The translations under genes were made by a program, and so were the position numbers. DNA of 64,000 nt. It comes from Chionoecetes opilio. Lineage: Eukaryota; Arthropoda; Malacostraca; Decapoda; Majidae. Within the stretch, counting starts at the first letter, position 1, and the number at the start of each line of letters is the position of its first letter. The stretch covers positions 21,001 to 85,000 of the forward strand of contig JACEEZ010011002.1 in the NCBI GenBank assembly GCA_016584305.1. The letters run 5' to 3'. Below the pieces are notes generated by a model, which saw nothing but the letters and a program-made list of their open reading frames with translations, ran no database searches and had not been told where the DNA came from. Below are positions 32,070 through 45,170 of the stretch, piece by piece.

Positions 32070-32640
32070 CTTCTTCTTCTTGTGACCTTAGTCGCTTAGT
32101 ATCGCTTCATAGGTCCTCTTCCACTTCGTCTCCTTCGTTAACAAAACTTGTTAACTCTTCCCCTGTTTATTTCACCTGGGAAAGACATTTTTATCAGTTT
32201 TCAATCCTTTGATTATTATCATCCTAATTCATTGTCTATTTTGTGTTCTGATCTCCCAACACTGCGTTAGGAACATTTTGGTGAGGTTTACAATACTTTC
32301 AGTTTCCTTTCTGTCCCCATACAGCCCTAACACCGTACACAGGGCCCCGTCTTTCTGCTCTAGTCTCCTGTCCCACTCCTCTCTGCCTAGGACTATTACT
32401 ATTGACGCTATAAGCTTTTCCCTCTGACTCCTATACTTGTTGCATTCCACAATGACATGTTCTACAGTTTATTTCTCTCCTACCCTGCAGCTACAATTCT
32501 GGTTCTCCAGTTCCCTGTTCCTTCCGTTGACTTCCAAGGTGCCTGTTCTTGCTTTATAGAGTAACTTACTACCCCAGTCTCCTACATGCCAGGTCACCCC
32601 CTCTGGTTTCTGTTTCCACCTGTACTACTGCAACGTTGAT
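32070..32640 (-). pseudogene. LINE ORF2 3' end with (AAG)n tail
   Basis: Reading the - strand: WGSKLLYKARTGTLEVN, then CSCRVGEK, a stop, TVEHVIVECNKYRSQREKL and onward to a stop near 32229. This is the C-terminal Cys/His region (C...C...H...C) of non-LTR retrotransposons of the I/Jockey/R1 group. 3' non-coding sequence follows, ending in an AAG repeat at about 32065-32081. An internal stop and truncation make it a relic. Confidence 0.7.
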
Positions 32641-32904
32641 TTCCTGGCCATTCCTTCCTGCTAATTAACTAGCCCATTATTCTCAATTTTCTTTTTGATA
32701 TCTATTATATCAGGATATAATTGATATAATTTTTGTCCAAGCTCGCTTCGCTCGCTTGGACAAAAATTGTTTTGAATCAAATATATGTATTTGCTTTTAA
32801 AAGTATGTCAATATCAAAATATTCTCCATACATAAGGATAAAACATATAGATGTAGTTCTAGAGAAGAGACCCTAGTTGAGCTGGATGTGCTTGCATCAA
32901 GTTT
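32641..32904. other. AT-rich spacer
   Basis: Contains the GTCCAAGCTCGCTTCGCTCG hairpin-like motif near 32734; no gene was found. Confidence 0.4.
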
Positions 32905-34046
32905 TCAGTCCGAGTCAGAATCATCATCATCAGACCCTGTGACATCTACGTTTCTGCAAGCATCTGGATCACACTTGCAAAGTTCCGTACATGGCATATC
33001 ATGTTCTCTGCAGGAACAACGACCACTGCATTGGCTTTTTGTGCATCCACACCTGACCAATTGGAGGATAGAATCCGGAGCTAGAGGAATTCTGCTGAGT
33101 GTTGGGATGTAATCTCCTTCTGGTATACTGATGTTCCATCCTAAGTCAGTGGGTGAGCCGACATCCATAATTGGTTTGAGTGCCTGCCTCCAGATGATAC
33201 ATTGATAATATAATGTGCGCGACGAATATGTTCATGAAGTGAACCTTTAGTAGGAGGTAATTTCTCTGTGCCTTGTTGGGTTCTAAGACCTCGGAAGTGG
33301 TACCATCTAAGTGCTGCTGCTGTGGTCAGATCAACGCTCTTAGGACTCAATAACTTGCAGATCAGTTCCTCACAGCGATCTAGTACACCCAGTGAGGGTT
33401 CTTGGTCCCTTCCTAGCTGACCAAGAGCACCGATGACATCATCACCACAGAGTTGAAATGTATTCCACCATGAAGTCTTGCTCTTGCCGAATATCCGTCC
33501 AGTGGTGTCACATCCACCGATGGCATGAAAACCAAGGAGAGCTTCAGCACGACTTTCAGCAAGTGCGCGGCGTATATGTAATAGTAGTATTGTTCGTCGA
33601 TTAGTTCCTGTACCCATTATTATAGCTGCATCGTCACCTAGAACTGGTTGATGATGTTGGCCAGTACCATCACGTCTGTGTCTGGGGAGTAGATATGAAC
33701 CGTGAGTCCAAGCTTGTGTGCTTCAGAAGCATAGAATATCAGTAACGTGTCAGCTTCGTCATGCGTACATGCTGGTAATTCGACCCCATCACTTGCTGGG
33801 CTGTTGCATAACATCTCGACAGGTGACGGTGGTGATGTCTCCAGCGCAGCGTTCGATCACTTCCTGTGCCAGGTATAACGTAATCAGCTCTTTCGTCTTG
33901 GTAGTACTGAGGAATTTGGTGAGATCTTTAATGCGCGTGTGGCTATTGACTTTGTATTCAATGGTCTGGGAGGCCTTTCCTGTGGCACGGCGTTTTCATG
34001 TGATCTCTTTCAGCGAAGACTGCTTGTATTGATCGAATGCGACATA
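32905..34046 (-). pseudogene. Degenerate transposon-linked protein (GCDTT / Cys-rich type)
   Basis: Reading the - strand from about 34046, with several frame changes: SYVAFDQYKQSSLKEIT; CTHDEADTLLIFYASEAHKL followed by SPDTDV; LLGFHAIGGCDTTGRIFGKS (in 33617-33141); then PLAPDSILQLVRCGC and a Cys-rich tail SGRCSCREHDMPCTELCKC (in 33168-32905). This motif order (HEEADT, SPDTDV, GFHA..GCDTT..FGK, Cys-rich C-terminus) belongs to a large, poorly characterised protein family spread through invertebrate genomes by mobile elements. The function is unknown. Stops and frameshifts show it is dead. Its upstream part is interrupted by the hAT MITE at 34055. Confidence 0.65.
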
Positions 34047-34054
34047 GCTCTTGG

Positions 34055-35946
34055 CAGGGGCGTAGTTAGGCCTGGGCATTGGGGGCTGTAGCCCCGAATG
34101 TTTTATGAATATCCCCGGATCTCAAATACCTTTTTTGTAGTTTAAAAATGTATTATTATATGTTTTTTCTCACAAGAATAAGATAAGCTCTGACTGGGGC
34201 CAACATAAATTAAATTTTTGTAAAAAACAAGATATTTGGTTAGATGTTACTTAGCGTATGCTGATGACATCCTTTTTATGAGCAGGACATGAGAGGTGGA
34301 GAGAACAGAGCAGATGAGGAGTGCATGACAGAGGAGACACCAAAAGACTTTTGGAGAGGTGAAGAAGAGAATATCAGATGGACAAGACACACAGTTAACA
34401 GAAGTGCATTTTTTCCAAGTGCATTTTTTTGTGTGTCCTTGGCCAGTCCTTTGTGATGTAAAAATATATAAAAAGTAGTTATAAGACCGAGGTTGGTCAG
34501 ATTTCAGTACTGAACAAAGCATTGGGAATATACAATCTATATGACTGCTTCATCACGCCAAAGCTCTCTTTTTCTTAGGGTTTTACTCCTACTGATGAAA
34601 ATAAAAATAATAACGAAGTTGAACCCCAACTCAGATTGTCTTAATTTTATTTTAATTTCATGTTTCGAAAGTTATCCTAAGCAAATTACTGGAGCCTTTT
34701 GGTAGAGCACAGTGTCTCACATCTTATTTTCATTATACTCATAAATAAATTTAAAATTATCCTGTAAAAATTTAAAGATCTCTAGGCTGGGCTCAGCCAA
34801 AGCCGTCTCTATGTAGGAAGCCTGCGTCTGGGAGGCGAGATGGACGGTGACGCCATCATCAGAGTCGGCTCCACGGACCACAAGTCAGTAGTAATTTCCT
34901 ACCTAATATATATTTATCAGTATAAAAGATATACAGTTATCTTCGGAAATGTTTGTTCTATAATATATCAAATAAAAAACCGTAAAACACACTAAAGAAA
35001 TGCCATTATGAGACTCAAGAAATATGCATGAACTTAAAACTCTTCGCCATTTAATATTTTGCTCAAAAACATTTTACATGGAGAATATCAATAGAAGCTG
35101 AATTTAATTAGCTTTCCATTGATATATTTCGTGTTCTGATAAATGAATTAGAACCATACATAAATTAGCGTTAACTACATAAATAACATCATCAATCTGG
35201 AAAAATTACCCGATTTCATGATCTTTTTAATTAATTAACGCTAATTTATGCATGCTGCTAATTCATTTATCAGAAAAGAAAAATATCAATGGAAAGCTAA
35301 TTAAATGCCGCTTTTATTGATATTCTCCATGTAAAATGTTTTTGAGCAAAATATTAAATGGCGAAGAGCATATGTTCATGCATATTTCTTGAGTCTCATA
35401 ATGGCATTTCTTTAGTGTGTTTTAAGGTTTTTTATTTGATAATATTATAGAATAAACATTTCCGAAGATAACAGTATATCTTTTATACTGATAAACATAT
35501 ATTAGGTAGGAAATTACCCGATTTCATGATGTTATGTATTTAGTTAACGCTAATTTATGCATGCTGCTAATTAATTTATCAGCAAACAAAATATATTAAT
35601 GGAAAGCTAACTAAATTCCGCTTCTATTGATATTCTCCATGTAAAATGTTTTCGAGCAAAATATTAAATGGCGAAGAGTTTAAGTTCATGCATATTTCTT
35701 GAGTCTCATAATGGCATTTCTTTAGTGTGTTTTATGGGTTTTTATTTGAGAATTTTAAGAATAAACATTTCCGAAAATAACAGTATAACTTTTATACTGA
35801 TAAACATATATTAGGTAGGTAAACTTGTCATCTCGGTGGCCTCGTACAGACTCCGTCCGTGACGTCATCAATCTCAGGCGCAGGCATTTACATACAGACG
35901 GCTTTGGCTCAGCCCCCAATGGTTCAAGATCCTAAATTCGCCCCTG
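34055..35946. mobile_element. hAT-type MITE, copy 2, split by a Mutator-like element
   Basis: It starts CAGGGGCGTAGTTAGG and ends CCTAAATTCGCCCCTG. The 8-bp duplication GCTCTTGG lies at 34047-34054 and 35947-35954. It is the inverted relative of 1438-2199. Removing the nested element (1107 bp plus 9 bp) leaves about 776 bp against 762 bp. It inserted into the degenerate protein-coding sequence, whose frame resumes beyond 35954. Confidence 0.93.
34799..35905. mobile_element. Mutator-like MITE with 9-bp target duplication
   Basis: Terminal inverted repeats AAAGCCGTCT / AGACGGCTTT sit inside a perfect 9-bp duplication GGCTCAGCC (34790-34798, 35906-35914), the length Mutator-type transposases make. 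Inside are three copies of a block of about 300 bp containing AATGCCATTATGAGACTC. The first (about 34895-35200) is inverted relative to the second (about 35230-35510), and the third (about 35525-35818) is direct to the second. There is no transposase. Confidence 0.85.
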
Positions 35947-35954
35947 GCTCTTGG

Positions 35955-36120
35955 TGTATGGACGACTCAAGGAATCGACTCGATTCCTCAAGGATTGTTT
36001 CTTGATATACAACTGATACTCGTTATAGACAACCTAATGAGGTACAACCCATCGAGAAGCAACCTATAACATTCCGTGCAGTTTTAGACTAAAAAAAACC
36101 GTTTTCCTGTGTAAGTTTTG
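35955..36120 (-). pseudogene. 5' continuation of the degenerate transposon-linked protein
   Basis: On the - strand the frame LRNRVDSLSRPYTK leads directly into SYVAFDQYKQS on the other side of the MITE when one copy of GCTCTTGG is removed. This shows the coding sequence was contiguous before insertion. Upstream the frame degrades. Confidence 0.45.
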
Positions 36121-36440
36121 TATAAAATGATCTTTAATTTGACCTTTGACCTTGTTATTAACATCTTATTACCAAAATGACCACAAAAATGGATTCCTCG
36201 TTTCAAAATTAGGTAAAATAATGCTGTTGCATGTAATTCTAGGACCATCAAGTACATATAAGTGGACTCAACACCAGCATTCTACGCTTAAAATCCAAGA
36301 TGGCCGCCATTAATCCAAAATGGGGTCCAAAAAAATGCCAACATTGTTTTTTTTACAAATATCGGACCATAATCAATCAAATTAACCATATTTGGAAGAA
36401 TCTATTTAAAATGTTCACGAAATGACTGACATAAGAGCGT
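36121..36440. other. Unassigned AT-rich sequence
   Basis: AAGATGGCCGCCATTAATCC and CAAAATGG motifs occur near 36297-36325, with a poly-A run at 36447-36464. No gene was recognised. Confidence 0.4.
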
Positions 36441-36469
36441 GTACTAAAAAAAAAAAAAAAAAAGGTGGT

Positions 36470-36747
36470 GACGTTCAGGGCGAGGAGTTAAGAGTGGGAG
36501 CAACATATGATGGGGGTGGAAGCCTAGACACTGCAGCAGCAAGTGTTCAATGGTCTCTGGGAGCGTCCAGCACCAGGGGGAGTGATAGAGGGTCAGGGGA
36601 CAATCGCAGGCGGTGCATGTGATTCGTAAGTTTTGTGTGGTTCAGGCGGAGATTGACGAGGCGGGCATCCAATGTTAAGGCAGCCACCGCCATGATGCCA
36701 TCATCCATGCGACCATGTGACATGTTGATGCTTGAATGAGTTGCCAC
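36470..36747 (-). pseudogene. LINE C-terminal fragment (Cys/His region)
   Basis: Reading the - strand with one frame change: ARLVNLRLNHTKLTNHMHRL, then CPWCWTLPETIEHLLLQC. C-x2-C...ETIEHLLLQC is the zinc-knuckle-like C-terminus after RNase H in R1/I/Jockey-type LINEs. Only this end remains. A similar fragment is at 45010-45170. Confidence 0.65.
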
Positions 36748-37965
<1,218 letters not shown>

Positions 37966-38388
37966 GAAAGACAAAGAATGACACGGCATGCAAAATCATA
38001 TATCGTGGGCGCAATAAACCCATCATCTGGAGGCGGCCAACATCATCGGCGGCTATGGGCGTCGATGGGCGGCTGGCGGGAGCAGCAGGTGTGAAGCGCG
38101 GTGTCCGACAGATAATGGACCCGTTTACTCACACCTAAAACACGGAGTATTTTGAAGAAGCTTTGAATGCAATAAGCTACTTATCACTGTACTCATATTT
38201 ATTTTGCTTAAAAATGCACCATGAATGAGATATATGTAGTTTTTGGGGCCAAAATATGACGTGACGGCGGCACGCGCTGTGATTGGTTGTGACGTAGACG
38301 ACTCATGAACGACCCTTCCGCTCCCGCCTCCCGTTTCCGACAAAGAGAACTTATATACTACTGTATGTTTGTTTTGTGCCAATCTGCT
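37966..38388. other. Unassigned, locally GC-rich
   Basis: A GC-rich stretch (about 38030-38110, CATCATCGGCGGC, GATGGGCGGCTGGCGGG) sits among AT-rich DNA. No coding domain was recognised. Confidence 0.4.
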
Positions 38389-39218
38389 AAAGGCGGCGTC
38401 ACACTAGCACTTTTTCCGTCTATTTTTTTCTGCAACTTCTCATAACTAACAATTTTCTGACTGCAAGCCGTCACACACACACCAATCGTTCGCCTGCACT
38501 ACCAGTCAGCTGTTCCTCCTTCGACTGTAAACAAACATGGCTCCGACGCCAGGGCAAGCTATTGCTGGTGTATTATTTATCAGTAGTAGACCTAATATCG
38601 ACCTAGATATAATAAGACCTAGATAAAACCTAGAATATCAAGGCCTTCTTGGTGTACAAGTCTGATCTGTGGTCCCAGAGACAAGCTAGAGGGTGGCCAC
38701 GCGTATGCATTCAACGAGAAATTCTTCTGAGCTACGTGTCCACAGCATTTCGTCTATAATCTTAAGTTGAAGTCTTGAAGAGTGAGAAACAAATTTTGAG
38801 TGTGTCTTGAAAAAGAAACACAACGAGCTTGACAGACGACCTACAAAGCGATTATAAGCAGAAAAGGTCACAAGAAGAAGAAGAAGAACAATCGAGTCAT
38901 GCGAGAGACTGTTGGCTGTTATATAGAACCGGCTTTTAAATGTATCTACATGTACAATAGTCACTTGAATATTTTTAATACTTTCAAACGTATTGAATTA
39001 TAATTTGCAAAAAATTACTGATTTATATCGAATATCTTTAAAGTAATCACTATGGATTTTGATTTGACTAAGAAAGTTGACTTCAACTTTCCATATCAAG
39101 ACGATCACGATCGTCTGACTCAGACTGACTGATTCAGACGGACTAACTAGTCAGAACGAGAAAAAACCAACGGAGATCGTCTAACTAGACGGAAAAAGTG
39201 GTAGTGTGACGCCGCCTT
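38389..39218. mobile_element. Harbinger-like MITE with AAGGCGGCGTCACAC ends
   Basis: The left end AAGGCGGCGTCACACTAGCA and following CTTTTTCCGTCT recur inverted at the right (AGACGGAAAAAG, GTGTGACGCCGCCTT), giving TIRs of about 30 bp. The TIR style, starting GGCGGCGTCACACTA, and TA-rich flanks fit PIF/Harbinger. No transposase. Confidence 0.75.
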
Positions 39219-39301
39219 TAAAACACCTCAATTAAAACACCAGAGGTGTTCATATATGTGTCCAAAGACGAAGAAAATAGTAAACTGTGGTGGATGTCTA
39301 C

Positions 39302-39787
39302 TACCGTAGATAACAGTCAAGTCGCCACCTGCAGTGATGTCGCCAGCCGCCAAATATTACGAATTATAGCATCACTACTGAATTTTATGTGCACTGAAGA
39401 TATACACAGTAGTTTATATCATGACTGTATAATCTACCCTTGTTTCAGCGTTGTTTTATGCTTTGTAGCTGCAAGTAGCAATTATAGACGGTTTCAAATT
39501 TCGCTACGCATTTTTTTTTCGGGCGACGACGACAGCGGTACGACACTCAGTAAATAAACACTAGATGGCGACTCTACTGTTGGTAGCCACTTTGTAGATA
39601 CTTTTGTCATTTGTTCATTTATAGCCATAATATGGACACAGATGAAGACACAAATGACACAGACTCTCCAGATAGCCCCTTCTAACTTTCCTGAAATCAT
39701 GGATGTAGAAATGTAAGTATTAACGCCACCACACGTCTGTAAACAGAAATAAAAGTTGTCCTGGCGACTTAACTGCTATCTACGGTA
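39302..39787. mobile_element. MITE family P, copy 1
   Basis: TACCGTAGATAACAGTCAAG at the left and its near-inverse CTTAACTGCTATCTACGGTA at the right bound 486 bp. Partial or diverged copies lie at 48930-49105, 56115-56590 and 56595-56965. It contains the module CAGATAGCCCCTTCTAACTT that also occurs in the 8073/14503 inverted-repeat arms. Non-coding. Confidence 0.75.
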
Positions 39788-39879
39788 CCTTAGGCGTGAT
39801 TTCTCTATGAGGGAACACGCATGGATGCGCTTCCTACCTTTCTCTCCGACGTATCAGGATAACCGTCGGGGAACCTACA

Positions 39880-39913
39880 CCACCACCACCACCACCACCA
39901 CCACCACCACCAC
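39880..39913. repeat. (CCA)n microsatellite
   Basis: About 11 CCA/ACC units; it is the target of the adjacent hAT-like insertion. Confidence 0.9.
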
Positions 39914-40091
39914 CAGTGGCGTACCGAGGGGGGGGGGGGGGGGGGGGGGGCATGCGGCCATTGGCCCCCCCTTTGCAAAAAATAAATAATAATAAAATAT
40001 AGTTATTATAAATAAATAAATATATATATATCGCAGACCACTATATCTACAGTGGTCTATGATATATATATATATATATCTATATATATAT

Positions 40092-40165
<74 letters not shown>

Positions 40166-40199
40166 GCCCCCCCCTTTCAATTTTCTGGGTACGCCACTG
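39914..40199. mobile_element. Short hAT-like MITE
   Basis: The ends are CAGTGGCGTACC and GGGTACGCCACTG, inverted. Flanking 8-mers ACCACCAC and ACCACCAT match at 7 of 8. The interior holds a poly-G run, GGCCCCCC inverted subterminal repeats and long (TA)n tracts. It inserted into the CCA microsatellite. Confidence 0.75.
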
Positions 40200-40232
40200 A
40201 CCACCATCACTGCTTTGCTGAGGCTTAACAAA

Positions 40233-43200
40233 TCAATCAATCATTCATTGGGGCCATACGCCGGGGGGCGCGTCGCCTCGCCCACCCTACGACGCCACTC
40301 CCGGGGGTCACCACGCGCGAGTTCCCATGCAGGCTCCTTTCCCATACCAAGCAGCTCTCGACAAGAAACATCAACTTGCCCCAGCCACGAGCCTTGTGGG
40401 CGCCCCCTTGGCTCCTCCAAGCCGGATTGTCTCTTACAGATACAACCCTATGGAAGATCGGTTTCAGGGTAGCGTGCACATGCCCATATAGCCGAAGTTG
40501 GCGCTGACGGACTATGCAGGTAATAGGCCTCGATTCAGTCTCACGGTGCAATCGCTGATTTGACACGTAATCATCCCAGCGATACCCCATGATTCTGCGA
40601 AGACACTTATAACCAAAGGCATTGATTCGTCTCTTCAAGTCACTATTTAGTGTCCATGTCTCACAACCATAGAGTAAGACAGGGATCACAAGCGACTTGA
40701 AGATCCGGATCTTTGTCCTCCTGCACAGGTACCGACAACGCCAAATACTCCCGCTGAGCGAGTCCATAACACCGTGGGCTATGCCAATCCGCCGTAAGAC
40801 TTCTTGACGTGACCCGCCGTCATTATGGACTGCGCTACCAAGGTATGTAAAGCTTTCCAAGATCTCAATGTCCTCGCCACACGCACGAACAGACTGTACT
40901 GCTTCATCTAGTAAGTCTCCAAATACCTGGACCTTGGTCTTGAGCCAGGAGACCTCAAGTCCCAAAGGCTTTGCCTCCTCGTGCAGCGCCTCGAGAGCCA
41001 TCACCAGGACCTCCAGCGACTCAGCAAAGATTACTGCATCATCGGCAAAAACAAGATCAGTGATCTTGGTGTTGCCAATGGATGCTCCACAATCACTTTG
41101 ATCTACAACCTTGTCCAATACCCAGTCCATACAAGCGTTGAAAAGTGATGGGGCAAGGACGCACCCTTGCCTCACTCCTGTATTCACAGGAAAGAAGCTG
41201 GATACACCTGCCCCACACTTCACAGCACTCTCAGTCCCAGAATACAGACCAGTTATCAAACCAATAGTCCTTGCAGGAATCCCTCGAAGTCGCAGAAGAT
41301 CCCAGAGTGACTCACGATGCACTGAGTCAAACGCCTTCTTGAGATCAACATAGGCTGCAGCATCCCCTGTCGAAACTCACGTCGGCGTTCCACCAGGACA
41401 CGAAGCGCTAGGATACGGTCCGTTGTTGACTTACCAGGCGTGAACCCAGACTGCTGAGGTCTCTGATGCTTCACCAGATGACTGCGAATTCGTGTCAGCA
41501 GTAGATGGGCAAGCACCTTGCCTGGTACGCTGAGCAGTGTAATACCGCAGTAATTGTTGCAGTCCTGACGGTCCCCTTTCCCTTTCCAGATAGGACGACC
41601 AGCCCCCTTTTCCAGTCAGGAGGAATGGTACCTGATTGCCACACGGCAGTCAGGACAGCATGCAACCCGCGGATCATGGCCTCACCCCCAGCTTTGAGGA
41701 GCTCCGCACTGATATTACAAACACCAGCTGCCTTTCCACCCTTCAACCTTTGCTACAGCCTCTCTGACTTCGTCAAGAGAGGGTGCGGTTTCGTCAATGG
41801 GAGGATCGGCATCCACTGCCTGTAACCCAGTGGTGTGAAGCTGCTCAGTTGGAGGGTCCACAGTGAACAACTGCCCAAAGTACTCAGCCCAACGAGCCAT
41901 CTGCCCATCCATGTCCGACACGAGGCGCCCATCTGCTGTTCGAATAGCATTCGCCCGAGAAGGAGACTTGGAACGGAGCTTCTTCAGGGCTCGGTAGGCG
42001 GGTCGGAGGTCATTAGCGTTCAAATGACCCTCGACATCCTCAGCGAGACTCCTGACATACCTCTCCTTGTCTCTCCTCAGGAGGGTTCTAGTCCGGCGTG
42101 ACAGAGCCCTGTGCTGGTCCCGGTTCCCAGCCAGCCTGGCAGCGCGACTCTCCTCGATTTTCTCCAGCGTCTCCGTAGAGACAAAACCACGCCTTGACCT
42201 CGGGCGCTCACCAATACACTCCTTGGCAGTCTGTAGAGTTTCACGTTTGAAGGTATCCCACAGTTCTACAGGATCCCCGAGAGCACCGAGCACATCAAAC
42301 CGATTTGAGACTGCCACCGCATACTCATGAGCACATGTCAAGTCCTTCAGTTTCTCAAGATGAAACACAGTATGATTACCTCTTGAGATTCTTCTGGACT
42401 TGACATGAAGCTTAAGTGTAGCAACAACAAGTCTGTGATCTGTTCCAAAGAACTCAGCACTCCGGTAAACCCTGCAGTTCTGGAGGATCCTCCAACGAGT
42501 ACTAACGAGGATGTGGTCGATCTCCTTAGCTACCCCTCCGGCATTACTATACCATGTCCAGCGGTGCAGCTCTGGTCTCTGATACCAAGAACCTGCAATT
42601 CTCAACCTTCTGGACCTTGCAAAGTTCAGAAGCAGAGAACTGTTGGTGTTTCTGGTACCGGAGCCATGGGGACCAACACACAACTCGTACCCATCTCTCA
42701 CAGTGCCAGTAGTAGCATTGAAGTCGCCCAAGACAATGAGTGTGTCCCGAGGAGGACACTGGTCTAATACAGAGTCGAGTTTGGCGTAGAACATCTCCTT
42801 CTCTTCAGTTTTACGCATCTCGGTAGGAGCGTACACTACAACAAGAGACATGAAACCCAGAGTGTGTTTCATCCTCACCCGCATTATACGCTCATCAACC
42901 GGAGTAACCTCAACAACTGATGGCTGCAGTTTGCTGGAGATGCCTATAGCTACTCCCCGTACACGGTGACCATTGCTCATGCCGGACCAGTAGTAGGTGT
43001 AACCCCCACTGCTAGTCTCGCCACTGCCAGGCCTCCTCGTCTCAGAGAGTCCCACTATATCCACCCTCAGCCTACTGAGCTCGCCCGATAGGAGAGGTAG
43101 TCTGATGATCGTCTGAGAGGCTCAGAACGTTCCACAAGCCCACACGAAGAACCCTCCGCAGGTTGATCCCAGGAGTGATTCGACGGGCAGGCGCCGCCTC

Positions 43201-43590
43201 TGCACCGCCCCGGCCACCCCCATAAGAAAAAGTTGGGCTAGGGGCTAGGGGCTACCACTTGATTTAGAGTGCGGGATTCCCGAGAGCTTTGCCCCGCACT
43301 CGTCATAGGCAGACCCCTCCCCTGCGTCAGCATAGGAGGGGTTTGCATGGTCGGGCCCCCCGGCAAAACCGGGTCGGGGGCGCGATTACCGCGCCCCCGG
43401 CCTCTACCTCTTATTATGTTTGTGGCTAGTTTAGTTTTTACAGGGAAGGGTTGCAAACCCCCCCCCAACCAATCTATGTCAGGGATTGGCCTTACTGCTC
43501 ACCGTGGCGAGGGACGCAGAACCCCCTGTAGGGATTAACCCCAGGCTGCCCACTATTTAATCCATAGCTGGGACTATTTAACCCATAGCA
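40233..43590 (-). mobile_element. Full-length RTE-like LINE
   Basis: The 11-bp duplication GGCTTAACAAA at 40222-40232 and 43591-43601 brackets 3358 bp. The 3' end (low coordinate) finishes in an ATGA/TTGA tail and the 5' end (about 43100-43590) is GC-rich untranslated sequence. One coding region, endonuclease then reverse transcriptase, runs on the - strand but is broken by several frameshifts. It is the longer relative of 5711-6737. Confidence 0.92.
40237..43180 (-). pseudogene. RTE endonuclease-reverse transcriptase, frameshifted
   Basis: The frame can be followed from about 43180 (LRVGLWNVLSLSDDH), with a frame change before LRVDIVGLSETRR. The APE-type endonuclease shows GLSETRR, VVYAPTE, LGDFNA and GTDHRLV, so the expected metal-binding and catalytic motifs are intact (43064-41715). 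A frameshift near 41740 leads into KGGKAAGVCNISAELL and IPPDWKRG of the reverse transcriptase (41746-41495). Another leads to SGFTPGKSTTDRI (41516-41256). A third leads to RQGCVLAPSLFN, FADDAVIFAES and YLGSAV (41322-40237), with a final frame change near the C-terminus. At least four frame changes make it inactive as read. It would nick the target and prime reverse transcription of its own RNA. Confidence 0.88.
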
Positions 43591-43601
43591 GGCTTAACAA
43601 A

Positions 43602-44374
43602 GACACATAACAAAGCCTCACACGATGGAAACTCAAAACTAAGACAAATATATGAATAACAAAAAGGCATTGACTTTTTAATGGAGGTGTTTCGTCCAGT
43701 GATGTGTATAATAATTACGTTATTCACGGGGAGGGAGCTCGGTAAAATCTGGATACTTTATGTTTAGATAAGACTGTCAGTTTAAAATGTTGAACCGGAT
43801 ACTTCGATCGAATTTGTTGTATATAGCGTACTGTCTGTCCTTCCTTATGTGCGACGTTGTCATTATTATCGCGTCCTACTCAGTCGAAGCAAACGAAGAA
43901 AACATGTATTGAGTAATAAACTTAAGTTAGGTAATAATCAATCTTAATTATTTTCCTTTCATTCGAGCTAAGGTACAACAAAAGGAAATCGGATTGTAAT
44001 TAATTGAGAAAATGACATTTAATAGTTTTTAATTAAAGAAAACTATAAAAAATACTTTATTTACGAAAAATATGATGTTTTTTGAGATACCGATCATAAC
44101 ATCAGGTATAGAATAGGGACCTCAAGCATATCATTTGTTTCCCAATTAATGTTTCTATCTGTGTTTATTAGTATCTACAATATAAACATAGATTATGTCT
44201 GTGTTTACTATCTGAACCAGACTGGGTCAACAAACACCCGTATGGCGAGGAATGAGGGCTGCCAGATACCACAGTAACGACACACGGTCACCACCACACA
44301 GCCTCCGTAAAGATCTTAGAAAAAAGACCTCATAGACACTGATCTATAGGTAAGGCCTGGGACCTCACACACCC
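43602..44374. other. Unassigned AT-rich sequence
   Basis: No ORF or repeat of note was seen. Confidence 0.4.
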
Positions 44375-44480
44375 CATCCATTTACTCGTTAGCGAAAAAA
44401 AACTAGAAGCTTCAGCAAGCCTTGAACCTATGACCTCCAAAGTGACAGGCCAGGACGTTTACCACCATGTCAATCACACA
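44375..44480 (-). repeat. tRNA-Asp-related SINE fragment
   Basis: On the - strand, ATGGTGGTAAACG (A-box-like), CCTGGCCTGTCACTTTGG (anticodon arm with GTC) and AGGTCATAGGTTCAAGGC (B-box) follow in tRNA order and resemble tRNA-Asp. The stems are imperfect, so this is a SINE or pseudo-tRNA rather than a functional gene. Confidence 0.55.
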
Positions 44481-45009
44481 CTGTTCACATAATAGGCCAC
44501 TGTACTGAATATTAAGATCCCGTTCCAAATGTCCATAAATCTTGATTAGATAGGCAACTTGTGGACAACTGGGTGCTAGCGACTAATATTTGATGTTATT
44601 TTAACCAAAATAAGGCAATCTTAAGTGTTCTTACGTTGAATATCAGGTTTTCACTAATAAAACCAATGGTTTTGATATACTCATGTCCATACCATGAACA
44701 TTGGTTTGAAGAAATAGTATTTGAAAGTATGATCTACTCATGTATGGTCCAACAGCCACTAAGGAATGTTACGTCAAAATGTTTGGGTGAATATAATATC
44801 TCTCCATTGATGTTGAAAGATTATAGATTGTGTACACAAGGGTAGTATGATTTCTTATTCTATAAAAAACATGATTAACATATCGCCATGGCGGATAATT
44901 TCGCCATCCAACATTTTAAAAATAAACACGGCCCACCTGCCAAAGTACGATATTTGTATACTGTAAACACGAGTGACAATGGCTGACAAAGCTTGTCGCT
45001 TGTGATTAC
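44481..45009. other. Unassigned sequence
   Basis: No supported gene. The ORF at 44636-44845 has no family resemblance. Confidence 0.35.
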
Positions 45010-45170
45010 CAAGTAACTGCAAGTGCTCTGGCGCAGGAACCATTGAGTACTTGCTGCTGCAGTGTCCACCCCTCCACTATAACTCTTCTTCATATCAAAA
45101 TGAATATAAGCCCCTCCTTCTGGTGGAGACATTTTTTTCCCATAGACGAGAGCTATTCGAGATTTGGTAG
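45010..45170 (+). pseudogene. LINE C-terminal scrap
   Basis: Translation NCKCSGAGTIEYLLLQCPPL, then LLLVETFFSHRRELFEIW to a stop, matches the Cys/His-type C-terminus also seen at 36470-36747. Truncated upstream. Confidence 0.5.
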
